A model generated the notes under the pieces. The model had not been told where the DNA came from. It searched no databases and worked only from the letters and a program-made list of their open reading frames with translations. From Sulfitobacter sp. D7 (GTDB lineage: Bacteria; Pseudomonadota; Alphaproteobacteria; Rhodobacterales; Rhodobacteraceae), in NCBI RefSeq assembly GCF_003611275.1, contig NZ_CP020696.1, forward strand, positions 62,001 through 126,000: a DNA stretch of 64,000 bases. The letters are read 5' to 3'. Shown here piece by piece: positions 7,953-17,587 of the stretch. Both the position numbers and the translations under genes were made by a program. Each line of letters opens with the position of its first letter. Position 1 is the stretch's first letter.

Positions 7953-9806
7953 TCAATACATCGTTTCGATCAGGTCTTTGTATTTGCGCTCGATCTCGTT
8001 GCGCTTAAGCTTCATCGTCGGAGTCAGCTCGTCGTCTTCGGCTGTCAAAAGTACGTCGATCAGCCGGAATTTCTTTACCTGCTCGACCGGCGCGAAACCG
8101 CTGTTCGCCTGTTCCACCTCGCCTTCGATCAAGTCCTGGATTTGGGTGTTTGCGCACAGGGATTTGTAGTTGGAAAACGGGATACGCTTTTCCTGCGCGT
8201 ATTTTTCAACGTTTTCGTGGTCGATCATGATCAGCACGCTCAGGTATTTGCGCTTGTCCCCGATGATCACCGCATCAGAAATATAGGGCGAGAATTTGAG
8301 CTCGTTTTCCAACTGCGAAGGCGTAATGTTCTTGCCGCCTGCGGTGATGATGATGTCCTTCTTGCGGTCCAGAATAGTTAGGTCACCATTGGCATCCATC
8401 GTCCCAACATCACCCGTATAGACCCAGCCATCGACCACGGTTTCCGCCGTCTTTTCAGGCTGGTTCAGATAACCCGAAAAATTGCTGGATGAGCGAATGA
8501 GGATTTCACCGTCATCGGCCAGTTTCGCTTCGACATTGCGCATTGCCCGGCCGATGGAACCGATCGGTGATCTGCCCGGTATGGTTGCAGTCACAATGCC
8601 GGTTTCGGTCTGGCCATATGCCTCTTGTACTGTCACCCCAAGGGCATTGAACCAGCTGAGCAGTCGGGCTGAAATCGGTGCCGCACCCGATACGATCGTA
8701 TGCGCGCGCGCCAGTCCCAGTTCGACCCTGATATTTCGAAGCACCAGAAAGTCCAGCACCTTATGCCTAAGCCTAAGCATCGTCGGCACAGATTTTCCCG
8801 CAGCAATCAATGCCTCCCTGCGTCCAGCCGTTTTCAGGGCTTGGTCATAGGCAAACCGGCCAAATGCGGTGGCATCATTCATCACAAAATTGATACGGGA
8901 ATAGAATTTTTCCCACACGCGCGGCACCGCAAAGATGAATGTTGGCGCGACTTCCTGAATGTCAGCGGCAAATGTATCGCCGCTTTCCGCGATGTTGATG
9001 GTTATGCCGTGACGGATCGGCACGCAGACAGACAGGATCCGTTCGGCCGCGTGACACAGCGGCAGGAACGTCAAAACTTCATCGCCCGGTCCGAGCGGCA
9101 ATTCGGGGTAATTATCCGATTGCGCTAGAAAGAAGCGGTGCGACATCGCGGCACCTTTGGGAGCACCGGTTGTGCCGGACGTATAGATCAGCGTTGCGAT
9201 ATCTTCGGGATCGCCCGCATCAACGCGGCGCTCAAATTCAACGCTCAGTTCTTCGATTTTAGCGTCCGACAGTGCGAGAAATTCTTCCCAGCCTATGACT
9301 TTGTCATGCTGGAAACTGCGCAACCCTTCCATATCAAATACGATAACTTTTTCGAGATGATCAAGCTGGTCCTCCACACCCAGATACTTATCTAGCTGCT
9401 CTTCATCCTCAACGAATAGCACCTTCGCTCCGCTATCGTTCAACTGATAGGCAACTTGCTTTTCCTGCAAAGTAGGATATAGCCCGTGAGTCGTGGCCCC
9501 GATGCACTGGATGCCAAGGTCGGCAAACACCCACTCCTTGTTGTCTTCACTAATGATCGCGGCCACGTCACCTTCACGGTAGCCCAACGCCATAAGTGAA
9601 CACCCGACCCTGCGCGCGGATGCGTAATAGTCCAGCCAGCTGAATTCTTTCCAGATGCCGAAATCCTTTTCGCGGATTGCGATTTTGTTGCCGAACTTCT
9701 TGCAGTTCTGCCGGAACAGTTTGGAGAACGTGTCACAGCCGTCAATCTGGACCGGCGGCGGCGTCCATCCTGCGGTGGATTGGTCTTGCATTGTGTTCAT
9801 CGCCAC
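7953..9806 (-). CDS. Long-chain acyl-CoA ligase (AMP-forming)
   Basis: This is an AMP-forming ligase that joins a carboxylic acid to CoA. The P-loop-like motif IYTSGTTGAPKGAAMSH is near residue 210. AYGQTETGIVTATIPG and GWVYTGDVGTMDANGDLTIL follow, with IIITAGGKNITPSQLE near the C-terminal domain hinge. At 617 residues it resembles the long LACS or FadD15-like class rather than short aromatic ligases. The start may be 9806 or the ATG six bases later (MNTMQDQ). It overlaps livF by ten bases, so the two are co-translated. The substrate is probably the acid brought in by the adjacent transporter. Confidence 0.9.
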   Translation of the reverse strand: MAMNTMQDQSTAGWTPPPVQIDGCDTFSKLFRQNCKKFGNKIAIREKDFGIWKEFSWLDYYASARRVGCSLMALGYREGDVAAIISEDNKEWVFADLGIQCIGATTHGLYPTLQEKQVAYQLNDSGAKVLFVEDEEQLDKYLGVEDQLDHLEKVIVFDMEGLRSFQHDKVIGWEEFLALSDAKIEELSVEFERRVDAGDPEDIATLIYTSGTTGAPKGAAMSHRFFLAQSDNYPELPLGPGDEVLTFLPLCHAAERILSVCVPIRHGITINIAESGDTFAADIQEVAPTFIFAVPRVWEKFYSRINFVMNDATAFGRFAYDQALKTAGRREALIAAGKSVPTMLRLRHKVLDFLVLRNIRVELGLARAHTIVSGAAPISARLLSWFNALGVTVQEAYGQTETGIVTATIPGRSPIGSIGRAMRNVEAKLADDGEILIRSSSNFSGYLNQPEKTAETVVDGWVYTGDVGTMDANGDLTILDRKKDIIITAGGKNITPSQLENELKFSPYISDAVIIGDKRKYLSVLIMIDHENVEKYAQEKRIPFSNYKSLCANTQIQDLIEGEVEQANSGFAPVEQVKKFRLIDVLLTAEDDELTPTMKLKRNEIERKYKDLIETMY

Positions 9807-10567
9807 GTCTTTCTTGCTTTCCAGCGGCGGTCGCCGCGCGCACTTTCTGCTTTGATGCCAAGGTAGAATTCGCGAATGTCAGCACTTTTCATGAGAACGT
9901 CGCGTTCACCTTCCATAACGATCCGGCCGGTTTCAAGGACGTACCCGAAATCGGCGGCCGGCAGCGCAACACTGGCGTTCTGTTCAACCAGCAACATGGT
10001 CACGCCTTCTTCGACGTTGATCCGTTTGATGATCTGGAAAATCTCGGAAATCAGGAGCGGTGACAGGCCCAGCGACGGCTCGTCCAGCAACATCACGCGC
10101 GGACGCTGCATAAACGCGCGACCCAAAGCCAACATCTGTTGTTGCCCGCCAGATAGATAGATCGCCTGCTTTTCCAGAAAGGTGCGCAGCACGGGAAACC
10201 AGCCCAGCACCTTTTCCAAGTCACGCGCCACTTCATCGCGATCCTTGCGGCAATAGGCACCCATCATCAGGTTGTCCTTGACCGACAAGAGGGAAAACAC
10301 TTCGCGCCCTTCGGGTGAATGGGCGATGCCGGCGCGCGCGATGACATCTGGGTCAAGCGCGGTGATATCGCGCCCTTCAAATTCCACCTGCCCCTTGAAC
10401 GGATCAAGCGCGCCGGAGATGGTTTTCAAAATCGTCGTTTTGCCCGCCCCATTGGAGCCCATGACCGTAACGACCGACCCTTCCTTGACCGTCAGGCTGA
10501 TGCCGCGAATGGCCATCACCCTGCCATACATCGTTTCGACGTTGCTGGCGCGCAGTACCTCGGTCAT
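9797..10567 (-). CDS. livF: Liv-type ABC transporter ATP-binding protein LivF
   Basis: This is one of the two ATPases that power the importer. Walker A is GSNGAGKTT, the signature is LSGGQQQMLALGRA, and Walker B is VMLLDEPSLGLSP. The arrangement EGREVFSLLSVKDNLMMGAY is typical of LivF. It overlaps livG by four bases (ATGA). The C-terminal tail beyond the usual end is somewhat basic and overlaps the ligase start. Confidence 0.93.
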   Translation of the reverse strand: MTEVLRASNVETMYGRVMAIRGISLTVKEGSVVTVMGSNGAGKTTILKTISGALDPFKGQVEFEGRDITALDPDVIARAGIAHSPEGREVFSLLSVKDNLMMGAYCRKDRDEVARDLEKVLGWFPVLRTFLEKQAIYLSGGQQQMLALGRAFMQRPRVMLLDEPSLGLSPLLISEIFQIIKRINVEEGVTMLLVEQNASVALPAADFGYVLETGRIVMEGERDVLMKSADIREFYLGIKAESARGDRRWKARKTWR

Positions 10568-11331
10568 GCTGCCTGCCCTCCCAGATATGCCGCCTGAACA
10601 TCGGGATCGCTTTGAACTTCGGATGCGCTGCCGCTTGCAAGAAACCGGCCTTCGTTGATGGCCAGCACCATGTCCGAAACTTTGTTCACCAGTTTCATGT
10701 CGTGTTCGATCATAACAACGGTGACACCCAGGACCTCGCGGATATCTTCAATCACAAAAGCAGTATCGTCGGTTTCCTCGCTGGTCAGTCCGCTTGACGG
10801 TTCGTCCAGCAACAGGATCTTTGGCTCCGACACCAACGCGCGGGCCATTTCGGTCTTTTTGCGCACGCCATACGGCAAATCCGCAACCCGTGCATGACGG
10901 TAGCCTTCGAGATCAAGAAACTCGATTATTTCTTCGGCTTTGCGGCGGTGGGCCAGTTCCTGACGCATCTGCGAACGGGTAAAAAACAGCTCACTCAGAG
11001 GCCCGAATTTGCCGTGACGGATGCGCCCGATCAGCAAGTTATCAAGCAATGACGCATGTTCGAACAGTTCGATATTCTGGAACGTCCGCGCAATGCCGTG
11101 GTTGATTACCTCATGGGATTTCGCTTTTCGCAGGCTTTTGCCGTTGAACCGGATGTCGCCTTGCGACGGATCGTAAATCCGGCAGATGAGGTTGAACACC
11201 GTGCTTTTGCCCGCGCCATTGGGGCCAATGATGGTGAACACCGACCCCGGTTCAACTGAAAAGCTCAAGCCATCCACCGCTTTCAAACCACCAAAGGAAA
11301 GCGATACGTTATCTATCTCCAACCCGTTCAT
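10564..11331 (-). CDS. livG: Liv-type ABC transporter ATP-binding protein LivG
   Basis: This is the second ATPase of the importer. Walker A is IGPNGAGKSTVFNLI. The LivG-specific stretch HGIARTFQNIELFEHASLLD follows. Walker B is ILLLDEPSSGLTSEE and the H-loop is VVMIEHDMKLV. The signature region (LPYGVRKKTEMARALVSEP) is of the degenerate LivG type. It has 255 residues and overlaps livM and livF by four bases each. Confidence 0.93.
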   Translation of the reverse strand: MNGLEIDNVSLSFGGLKAVDGLSFSVEPGSVFTIIGPNGAGKSTVFNLICRIYDPSQGDIRFNGKSLRKAKSHEVINHGIARTFQNIELFEHASLLDNLLIGRIRHGKFGPLSELFFTRSQMRQELAHRRKAEEIIEFLDLEGYRHARVADLPYGVRKKTEMARALVSEPKILLLDEPSSGLTSEETDDTAFVIEDIREVLGVTVVMIEHDMKLVNKVSDMVLAINEGRFLASGSASEVQSDPDVQAAYLGGQAA

Positions 11332-12407
11332 CTTAAACGCTCCGTTTTGAGGAATGTCTTCTGACGCTGGAAACTGCGCTTCTTGTACATCGGGAACACG
11401 TTGAAATAGTGATGGATCTTGGTCCAGCGTCCATAAAGTCCGTCAGGTTCGAACAGGATGAACCCCAGCAGGATCAGACCGAATGCAAGACTATCGAAAC
11501 CGCCGGACGTGGCGACTGCACTGGGCAGCACGATCTTGACCCAGCTCAACACGGTTGGCAGCAGCACGATAAAGAACGCCCCAAAAACCGCGCCGTGGAT
11601 GGTTCCGATCCCGCCGACGACGATCATCAACAGCAGACGGATGGATTCCCCCATTCCGAAGGTTTCCGGCGTGATGTAGAAGAAGGCGTGCGCCAGCAGC
11701 CCGCCCGCGAGGCCCGCAAAAACTGCCGAGATGAAGAACGCATATGCCTTGAAGAAGGCCACATTGGTTCCCAACGCCCGCGCCGACACTTCGGAGTCGC
11801 GGATCGCAATCATGGCGCGACCCGACCTTGTGCGTGTCAGGTTGCGAACGATCAGGATACAACCCACGAAGATGACAAAATTCAGCAGATAAACTTTCCA
11901 GCTTTCGTCGATGGCCAGCCCGAGAATATTGATTTCCGGCACCGAAAGGCCACGATGACCGCCTGTGAAATCGCCCGCACCACCGATGAGCCGTTCGGTC
12001 ACAATCGCAATCGAAAGCGTGGCAATCGCCAGATACAGCCCGTGCATCTTTCCGCAGATCCGTCCGACGGCCAACCCGACCAGCCCAGCCACCAACGCCG
12101 CTATCGGCAGCGACAAAAGCCACGGCACGCTGTAACGGGTCAGCAGGATCGTGTGAGTGTAGGCACCGATTGCGACAAACGCCGCCTGTCCGAAACTCAC
12201 CTGCCCGGAAAATCCGGTCAGCACCATTAGCCCGAGACCCGCGATAGCATAGATGAATACGAATGAGAGTTCATCCAGAAAATAGCCGTCCAGAAACAGC
12301 GGCGCGGCCAGTGCGATCGCGGCAAACAGCAGATACCAGAATGCCTGTCCACGGTCGCGGAAAAGCTGGATGTCCTGAACATAGGATTTGCGAAAAATTA
12401 CGCGCAT
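11328..12407 (-). CDS. livM: Liv-type ABC transporter permease LivM
   Basis: This is an inner-membrane permease with about nine hydrophobic segments. The family motif MVLTGFSGQVSFGQAAFVAI is near residue 60 and ARDSEVSARALGTNVAFFKA-like sequence is near residue 200. A basic C-terminal tail (MYKKRSFQRQKTFLKTERLR) is slightly long. Its stop overlaps the livG start. It pairs with LivH to make the channel. Confidence 0.92.
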   Translation of the reverse strand: MRVIFRKSYVQDIQLFRDRGQAFWYLLFAAIALAAPLFLDGYFLDELSFVFIYAIAGLGLMVLTGFSGQVSFGQAAFVAIGAYTHTILLTRYSVPWLLSLPIAALVAGLVGLAVGRICGKMHGLYLAIATLSIAIVTERLIGGAGDFTGGHRGLSVPEINILGLAIDESWKVYLLNFVIFVGCILIVRNLTRTRSGRAMIAIRDSEVSARALGTNVAFFKAYAFFISAVFAGLAGGLLAHAFFYITPETFGMGESIRLLLMIVVGGIGTIHGAVFGAFFIVLLPTVLSWVKIVLPSAVATSGGFDSLAFGLILLGFILFEPDGLYGRWTKIHHYFNVFPMYKKRSFQRQKTFLKTERLR

Positions 12408-12410
12408 GGC

Positions 12411-13292
12411 TTAGACCTTCTTTGCATAAATTTGGGCCAGCAGGCCTTGCGGACGGATCAACAGCACAAGGAACATGATCAAGTAGGCACCAATTCCTTT
12501 GAGGGTCGGGAACATGATATCGAAAAACGGTTCCGTCACACCGATCAGCAAGCAACCGATCACCGCACCGGGGATGGAGCCGAAACCACCGACAATTGCC
12601 CCTGCAAATGCCTTGAACCCGATAAAACCCATCTGCGTCGAAACCAACGTCATTGGCCCCAGGAGCAGTCCGGCAATCCCGCCAAAGATCGCGGACATTG
12701 CCCAGATCGAGGATGTCAGCCGTTTCACAGGAATACCCATGTAGAACGCTGCTAACTGGTTCAGGGACAACGCCTGCATGGCGACACCCTGCCGAGCGTA
12801 ACGGAAAAACAGGTACAGCGCGCTGGCGACAACCGCGGTGACAACAATCGACAACACGCTGGTCCAAGAAATGATCACTGGGCCCAGTGTAAGATTGCCA
12901 TCAACCGGAGCAGGCAACGAATAGTTGCCAAACCCCCAAATTATCCCTGCAACCGCCCTGAGCGCGATACCCAATGCCAGCGTCAGGATAAAGACAGTGA
13001 ACACCGGCTGGCCCGTCAGGCGCCGCACCACAAGCGCTTCGACGCCGTAGCCGAATGCGCCCATGAAGACCAATGTCAACATCGCACCCAGCCAGTAGGG
13101 CATCCCCATCAGCACGATGAACTGATACCCGACAAATGCCCCCAGCATCATGAATTCGCCTTGGGCAAAATTCACCTGCTCAGTCGCCTTATACACAAGC
13201 ACCAGACCAATCGCGATCAGGCTATAAAGGCACCCTTGTGACAGGCCGACCACAAAAAGCTGCATCGCATCGGCAAAAGACAAGGCAGTCAT
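12411..13292 (-). CDS. livH: Liv-type ABC transporter permease LivH
   Basis: This is the second permease, of 293 residues. The N-terminus has SQGCLYSLIAIGLVLVYKA and VNFAQGEFMMLGAFVGYQFI, and the C-terminus has AFAGAIVGGFGSIPGAVIGC, all standard for LivH. Three bases separate it from livM. The start overlaps the CoA-transferase gene by four bases, tying transport to the catabolic enzymes. Confidence 0.92.
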   Translation of the reverse strand: MTALSFADAMQLFVVGLSQGCLYSLIAIGLVLVYKATEQVNFAQGEFMMLGAFVGYQFIVLMGMPYWLGAMLTLVFMGAFGYGVEALVVRRLTGQPVFTVFILTLALGIALRAVAGIIWGFGNYSLPAPVDGNLTLGPVIISWTSVLSIVVTAVVASALYLFFRYARQGVAMQALSLNQLAAFYMGIPVKRLTSSIWAMSAIFGGIAGLLLGPMTLVSTQMGFIGFKAFAGAIVGGFGSIPGAVIGCLLIGVTEPFFDIMFPTLKGIGAYLIMFLVLLIRPQGLLAQIYAKKV

Positions 13293-14404
13293 GCGTTGTT
13301 CCCCCAGTGTTCAAGGATTTCATCAAGGCTGATTTCTCCCGCATCTCCGGTCGTCGGTGTGTCGGGTTGTGTTCGCGAGAATCGCGGTGCGGGCGTCGGC
13401 ATCTCGATGCCACCTACTGTGACAAAGCTGCCCCGGGCGCGATTATGCGCATGATCCGATGCGTCAGCCAGAGAAACCACAGGTGCGAAACACGCGTCGC
13501 TGCCTTCCAGAATATCGCACCATTCCTGTTGGGTCGCAGTCAGGAAAATCTCCGTAAGCGCGTCCATCATACTGGCCTGCGCGGTGGGTGCGTATTGATC
13601 GGCAAAGCGCGGATCGTCTGTGAGGCCCAGAAGTGCCAGAAGTTCGGCAAAAAATTGCGGTTCGAGACATCCAACGGACACATATTTGCCATCGCCCGTT
13701 TCGTAACAACGATACCACGCAACGCCGCCGTTGATAAAATCGCCAGACCGTTTATCAGACCAAGCGCCACATGCGACCAACCCGTGCTGCATGGTCATCA
13801 GCAGGTTAACCCCGTCCGTCATGGCCGTATCGACCACCTGCCCCTGCCCCGTGGCGCGCGCATGAGTCAGGGCTGCAAGGATACCAACGTTCAGCATCAT
13901 CGCGCCGCCGCCCTGATCCGCGATCAGGTTCATCGGTGCAGGTGGCGGGCGGTCCGCATCGCCCAAACCCCAAACCGCACCGGTTATGGCGGCATAATTC
14001 ATGTCGTGGCCCGCTGCATGTGCCAGCGGCCCTTCCTGTCCCCATCCGGTCAATCGGCCATAGACCAAGGCCGGATTGCGCGCCTGCACCTGTTCCGGAC
14101 CAAATCCCAGCTTTTCCATTTTGCCCGGCCTGAACCCTTCGATCAGCACCTCGGCACGTTCGATCAACTGCCAGAGCCGGTCGACATCTCTGGCCTTTGT
14201 CAGGTCAAGTGTCAGGCTGCGGCGCGAGCGGTTGAACAGATTGTATTTCGCATCAATCGGCAACGGAAATTTCTGACCGGGCCGCGCGATGCGCACCACT
14301 TCAGCGCCCAGATCAGCCAGATGCATCGCAGCAAACGGCGCAGGGCCAAGACCTGCCATTTCAACAATGCGTACACCTTTGAGGGGACCTGAGCGTTGCA
14401 GCAT
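13289..14404 (-). CDS. CaiB/BaiF family CoA-transferase or alpha-methylacyl-CoA racemase
   Basis: This is a family III CoA-transferase fold protein of about 371 residues. It begins LKGVRIVEMAGLGPAPFAAM and continues LADLGAEVVRIARPGQ. RLTGWGQEGPLAHAAGHDMN and ADQGGGAMMLNVGILAAL closely match the racemase (AMACR) branch. In that branch the enzyme inverts the methyl group alpha to the thioester so that branched acyl-CoAs can enter beta-oxidation. The start at 14404 follows the upstream stop by four bases; a longer frame would overlap the SDR. With thiolase and dehydrogenase genes beside it, a racemase role for a 2-methyl acyl-CoA is favoured, but CoA transfer between acids cannot be excluded. 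Confidence 0.87.
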   Translation of the reverse strand: MLQRSGPLKGVRIVEMAGLGPAPFAAMHLADLGAEVVRIARPGQKFPLPIDAKYNLFNRSRRSLTLDLTKARDVDRLWQLIERAEVLIEGFRPGKMEKLGFGPEQVQARNPALVYGRLTGWGQEGPLAHAAGHDMNYAAITGAVWGLGDADRPPPAPMNLIADQGGGAMMLNVGILAALTHARATGQGQVVDTAMTDGVNLLMTMQHGLVACGAWSDKRSGDFINGGVAWYRCYETGDGKYVSVGCLEPQFFAELLALLGLTDDPRFADQYAPTAQASMMDALTEIFLTATQQEWCDILEGSDACFAPVVSLADASDHAHNRARGSFVTVGGIEMPTPAPRFSRTQPDTPTTGDAGEISLDEILEHWGNNA

Positions 14405-14408
14405 CGCC

Positions 14409-15182
14409 CTATCTCGCCTGCAGGCGCGTGGCAGCATCAAGCCGCACGGTTTCGCCGTTCATATATGAATTCTCGATCAGAAAGGCACAGCAATGAGCGA
14501 ATTCTTCCATCCGGCCGACACGCTTGGGCGCTTCGACAGAGGCTTCGAGGTTTGCGATCACGTTGTCGGGCAGCGACATGACCATCGGCGTGCCGAACAG
14601 GCCGGGTGCAATCGCGTTGACGCGAATGCCCTTGGCACCCAGTTCGCGCGCGGCAGGCAGGTTAAGGCCCATCACCCCCGCCTTTGACGACGAATAAGCC
14701 GGCTGGCCGATTTGCCCTTCCATCGCAGCACCAGAGGAGACGTTGACAACAACACCGCGCTCTTCGCCGTTTTCGGGTTCATTCAACAACATCCGCTGAA
14801 CAGCTTTGCTCATTACGTTGAATGTGCCTACAAGATTGATATCAACCGTGCGGCGGAATGTGTCGAGCGACGCGGCCTTGCCGTCACGGTCGATCACTTT
14901 CATCGGGCTGACGACCCCGGCGCAGTTGATGCACCCATGCAGCGCACCGAATTTTGAAACCACGGCGTCAACTGCCGCGTCCACGCCTTCATCGTCGGTC
15001 ACATCGACGTTGCAGAACATTGCGTTTGAAGCACCCAGTTCCTTGACCAGCGCATCGCCAGCGCCCTGCGACATATCGAAAATACCAATCTTGGCACCGC
15101 GTGCTCGCAGATATTTCGCCGTCGCCGCGCCAAGACCCGATGCCCCGCCGGTGACGATGATTGTCTTGCCTTCGATTTCCAT
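14409..15182 (-). CDS. SDR-family 3-hydroxyacyl-CoA dehydrogenase (HSD17B10-like)
   Basis: This is a 257-residue classical short-chain dehydrogenase. The NAD site is IIVTGGASGLGAATAKYLRA and the catalytic segment is NVSSGAAMEGQIGQPAYSSS followed by KAG, giving the S-Y-K set. NCAGVVSPMK and the C-terminal pattern resemble type 2 3-hydroxyacyl-CoA dehydrogenases, which oxidise the 3-hydroxy group and can act on branched chains or steroids. The ATG at 15182 fits the start of the Rossmann fold; a longer frame upstream is spurious. It is the third step of the beta-oxidation set in this operon. Confidence 0.88.
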   Translation of the reverse strand: MEIEGKTIIVTGGASGLGAATAKYLRARGAKIGIFDMSQGAGDALVKELGASNAMFCNVDVTDDEGVDAAVDAVVSKFGALHGCINCAGVVSPMKVIDRDGKAASLDTFRRTVDINLVGTFNVMSKAVQRMLLNEPENGEERGVVVNVSSGAAMEGQIGQPAYSSSKAGVMGLNLPAARELGAKGIRVNAIAPGLFGTPMVMSLPDNVIANLEASVEAPKRVGRMEEFAHCCAFLIENSYMNGETVRLDAATRLQAR

Positions 15183-15190
15183 GACCGCTC

Positions 15191-16327
15191 CTATTTGAAT
15201 GCCTGCACGCCGGTAAGCGTCCGTGCGATCAGCAATTTTTGTATTTCTGTAGTCCCGTCCGGGATCGGCCCGATAATGGCCTCGCGCGCCAGCCGTTCGA
15301 CGATAAAATCGGTGGTGACACCATTGCCACCGTGGATCTGCACTGCTTGGCGCGTTGCGTTCACTGCGATTTCCGTGCCGTACCATTTGGCCATGGCACA
15401 TTCCTTGTCGCAGCGTTCGCCGCGGTCGATCATGCCAGCGGCACGGAGGGTCAAAAGCCGCGCAGCATCAATCTCTGTGGCCATTACGGCGATCTTGTCT
15501 GCGATGAGCTGGTGACCCGCTATCTGCTTGCCGTGCTGGTTGCGTTCCTGCGCATATCTGATCGACTCTTCCAACGCGCGCCGTGCCAGGGAGATTCCCC
15601 ACATGGCCATGTGAACGCGCGCCCGTTCAAACACCACAAGCGTTTGCTGCAAGCCGCGGCCGACCTCGCCTATCGTGTTTGCAATCGGCACACGCACGTC
15701 ATCAAGAAAGATCTGTGCCGTGGATTGTGCGTTCAGACCCATTTTTTTGATGTCGCGGGTTTCATAGCCATGCTCTTTGCGATCCACTAGAATATGGGTC
15801 AGGCCCTCATCGGTGGCGCAGGTGCATATCAGGAAATCCGAAAAGCGACCATTGGTGATCCAGGTCTTTTCGCCATTGATCACCCAGTCATCGCCGTCCC
15901 GCCGCGCTCGGGTTTTGACAGCGGCCACATCGGACCCGACATTTGGTTCCGATATGCCCATCGACGCGGTAATTTCACCGGCAAGCAACGGACCGATATA
16001 TTTTTTGCGAATCTCATCAGACCCGAGCTTCAGCAGAATCTCACCTGCCACCACGTTGATCAGAATGGGCAGCGCGATATCTATTGCCGTAACACCAACC
16101 TCTTCGAACAGCATCAGGTGGGTGGTCCAATCCAGCCCCATACCGCCCGCTTCTTCGGGATGCGGGGCCGATGTCAGACCGAACTCGGCAAGTCGCGTCA
16201 TGAAACCCTGAATGACTTCTTTTTCGAACGGCGCATCCTTAACCTTCAGGTATTCCGGTTCGATCTGGTCATCCAGAAACCGGCGCAAGGAATCGCAAGC
16301 CATTATCTGCTCTTCGGTTTTGAACAT
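15191..16327 (-). CDS. Acyl-CoA dehydrogenase
   Basis: This is a FAD-dependent enzyme of 378 residues making the 2,3-double bond of an acyl-CoA. MGISEPNVGSDVAAVKTRAR and WVINGEKTWITNGRFSDF are the standard beta-domain signatures. The C-terminal region has RQAVQIHGGNGVTTDFIVER. The segment that usually carries the catalytic glutamate as YEGTxEIQ reads IPDGTTEIQKLLIAR here, so the glutamate is replaced by aspartate or lies elsewhere. This points to a subfamily with a particular substrate. It lies between the SDR and the thiolase. Confidence 0.92.
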   Translation of the reverse strand: MFKTEEQIMACDSLRRFLDDQIEPEYLKVKDAPFEKEVIQGFMTRLAEFGLTSAPHPEEAGGMGLDWTTHLMLFEEVGVTAIDIALPILINVVAGEILLKLGSDEIRKKYIGPLLAGEITASMGISEPNVGSDVAAVKTRARRDGDDWVINGEKTWITNGRFSDFLICTCATDEGLTHILVDRKEHGYETRDIKKMGLNAQSTAQIFLDDVRVPIANTIGEVGRGLQQTLVVFERARVHMAMWGISLARRALEESIRYAQERNQHGKQIAGHQLIADKIAVMATEIDAARLLTLRAAGMIDRGERCDKECAMAKWYGTEIAVNATRQAVQIHGGNGVTTDFIVERLAREAIIGPIPDGTTEIQKLLIARTLTGVQAFK

Positions 16328-16336
16328 CTTTCGCTC

Positions 16337-17575
16337 CTAGCGCCCGAGAATAAGGATGGAGGCCACGGCCTCTTCGATACCGATCAAACCGCCGCCATTT
16401 TCCGCGATGGCGATCCGCGCACCTTCGACCTGTCTAGGTCCACATTCACCGCGCAGTTGCGATACCAGTTCGTAAACCTGGCCCAACCCAGTCGCGCCAA
16501 TCGGGTGGCCTTTGCATTCCAGCCCGCCCGACGGGTTCACCGGCACCCGCCCGCCGATGGAGGTGTCACCGCGCTCGGATGCAGCACCCCCTTCGCCAAA
16601 TGGGAACAGCCCAAGGTTTTCGATCTGGATCAACTCACCCACCGCTGTTGCGTCATGCACTTCGGCAACTGATACGTCTTGGGGACCGATACCGGCGATT
16701 TCATATGCCCGCCGTGCCGCAATCGCGGTCAGGTGGTTCTCATAATCCTCCGGCGCGCGGTTTGATCCGGTCTGGATCACGCTGGCGCGCACTTCGATGG
16801 CACGATCCCGGCTGATCCCGAACTTTTTCAATCCGGCCTCGGTCATCAGAACCGCAGCGGCACCGCCATCGCTCATCGGGGCGCACATTGGCAGGGTCAA
16901 AGGATAAGTGATCGGTGGTGCGCTTAATATTTCGTCAACGGTATAAGGCGCGCGGAATTGCGCCTTTTCATTTTCAACCGAATGCATGTGGTTCTTTGCT
17001 GCAATCGCAGCAATCTGTTTTTGGGTCGTGCCGAACGTGCGCATATGCGCCAGCCCGAACGCTCCGTAAATCGCCATAAAGACTGAAAACGGCTTGTCCG
17101 AAGTGGTGTCATTCGGCACGTCGATGCCTTTGCCCAGCGCCATCAGTTTTTCGGTATTTTCCTCAACGGTGGACACATCCCACGCGCCATCGAAAAAGCT
17201 GAACATCTTAGCTTTGTCACCTGTCCACATTTTTTCGGCCCCAACGGCCAAAGCCACGTCACCCTCGCCTGCTTTGAGAAATTGAGCCGCAAGGTTCAAC
17301 GCGGTTGACCCGCTGGCACATGCATTTTCGACGTTTACCATCGGGATGCCCTCAAATCCCATCTCGCGCAGGGTGATCTGGCCCGGGATCATCAACTGCG
17401 CCTCAAGATGTCGCTGTGTTGTGTTCGCGTAGTAGGCAGCCTGAATGTCATCCTTGCCAATGCCGGCGTCCGCCATCGCGCCATCGACAGCCTCGCAGGT
17501 CAGCGACTTTACCGTTGCCCCGTCGAGGCGTCCCATTTTGGTCATCGCGACCCCGGCAATGTAAATTTTTGTCAT
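16337..17575 (-). CDS. SCP2-type thiolase (acetyl-CoA acetyltransferase family)
   Basis: This is a 412-residue thiolase that cleaves a 3-ketoacyl-CoA. The nucleophile lies in VENACASGSTALNLAAQFLK. The C-terminal active-site parts are VAEVHDATAVGELIQIENLG and NPSGGLECKGHPIGATGLGQ. The HDA pattern and the opening IYIAGVAMTKMG place it with SCP2/lipid-transfer-like thiolases, which in other bacteria act on branched or steroid side chains rather than straight fatty acids. It is tightly spaced with its neighbours. Confidence 0.9.
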   Translation of the reverse strand: MTKIYIAGVAMTKMGRLDGATVKSLTCEAVDGAMADAGIGKDDIQAAYYANTTQRHLEAQLMIPGQITLREMGFEGIPMVNVENACASGSTALNLAAQFLKAGEGDVALAVGAEKMWTGDKAKMFSFFDGAWDVSTVEENTEKLMALGKGIDVPNDTTSDKPFSVFMAIYGAFGLAHMRTFGTTQKQIAAIAAKNHMHSVENEKAQFRAPYTVDEILSAPPITYPLTLPMCAPMSDGGAAAVLMTEAGLKKFGISRDRAIEVRASVIQTGSNRAPEDYENHLTAIAARRAYEIAGIGPQDVSVAEVHDATAVGELIQIENLGLFPFGEGGAASERGDTSIGGRVPVNPSGGLECKGHPIGATGLGQVYELVSQLRGECGPRQVEGARIAIAENGGGLIGIEEAVASILILGR

Positions 17576-17587
17576 TTCAATCTCCGC

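Noticed and set aside
11409..12230. 273-codon plus-strand frame rich in D, Q, H and R
   Set aside because: It is antisense to livM; the odd composition is what a hydrophobic gene gives on its other strand.
13238..14392. 384-codon open frame on the plus strand
   Set aside because: It is the antisense of the CaiB-type gene; the minus-strand protein has clear family motifs and this one has none.
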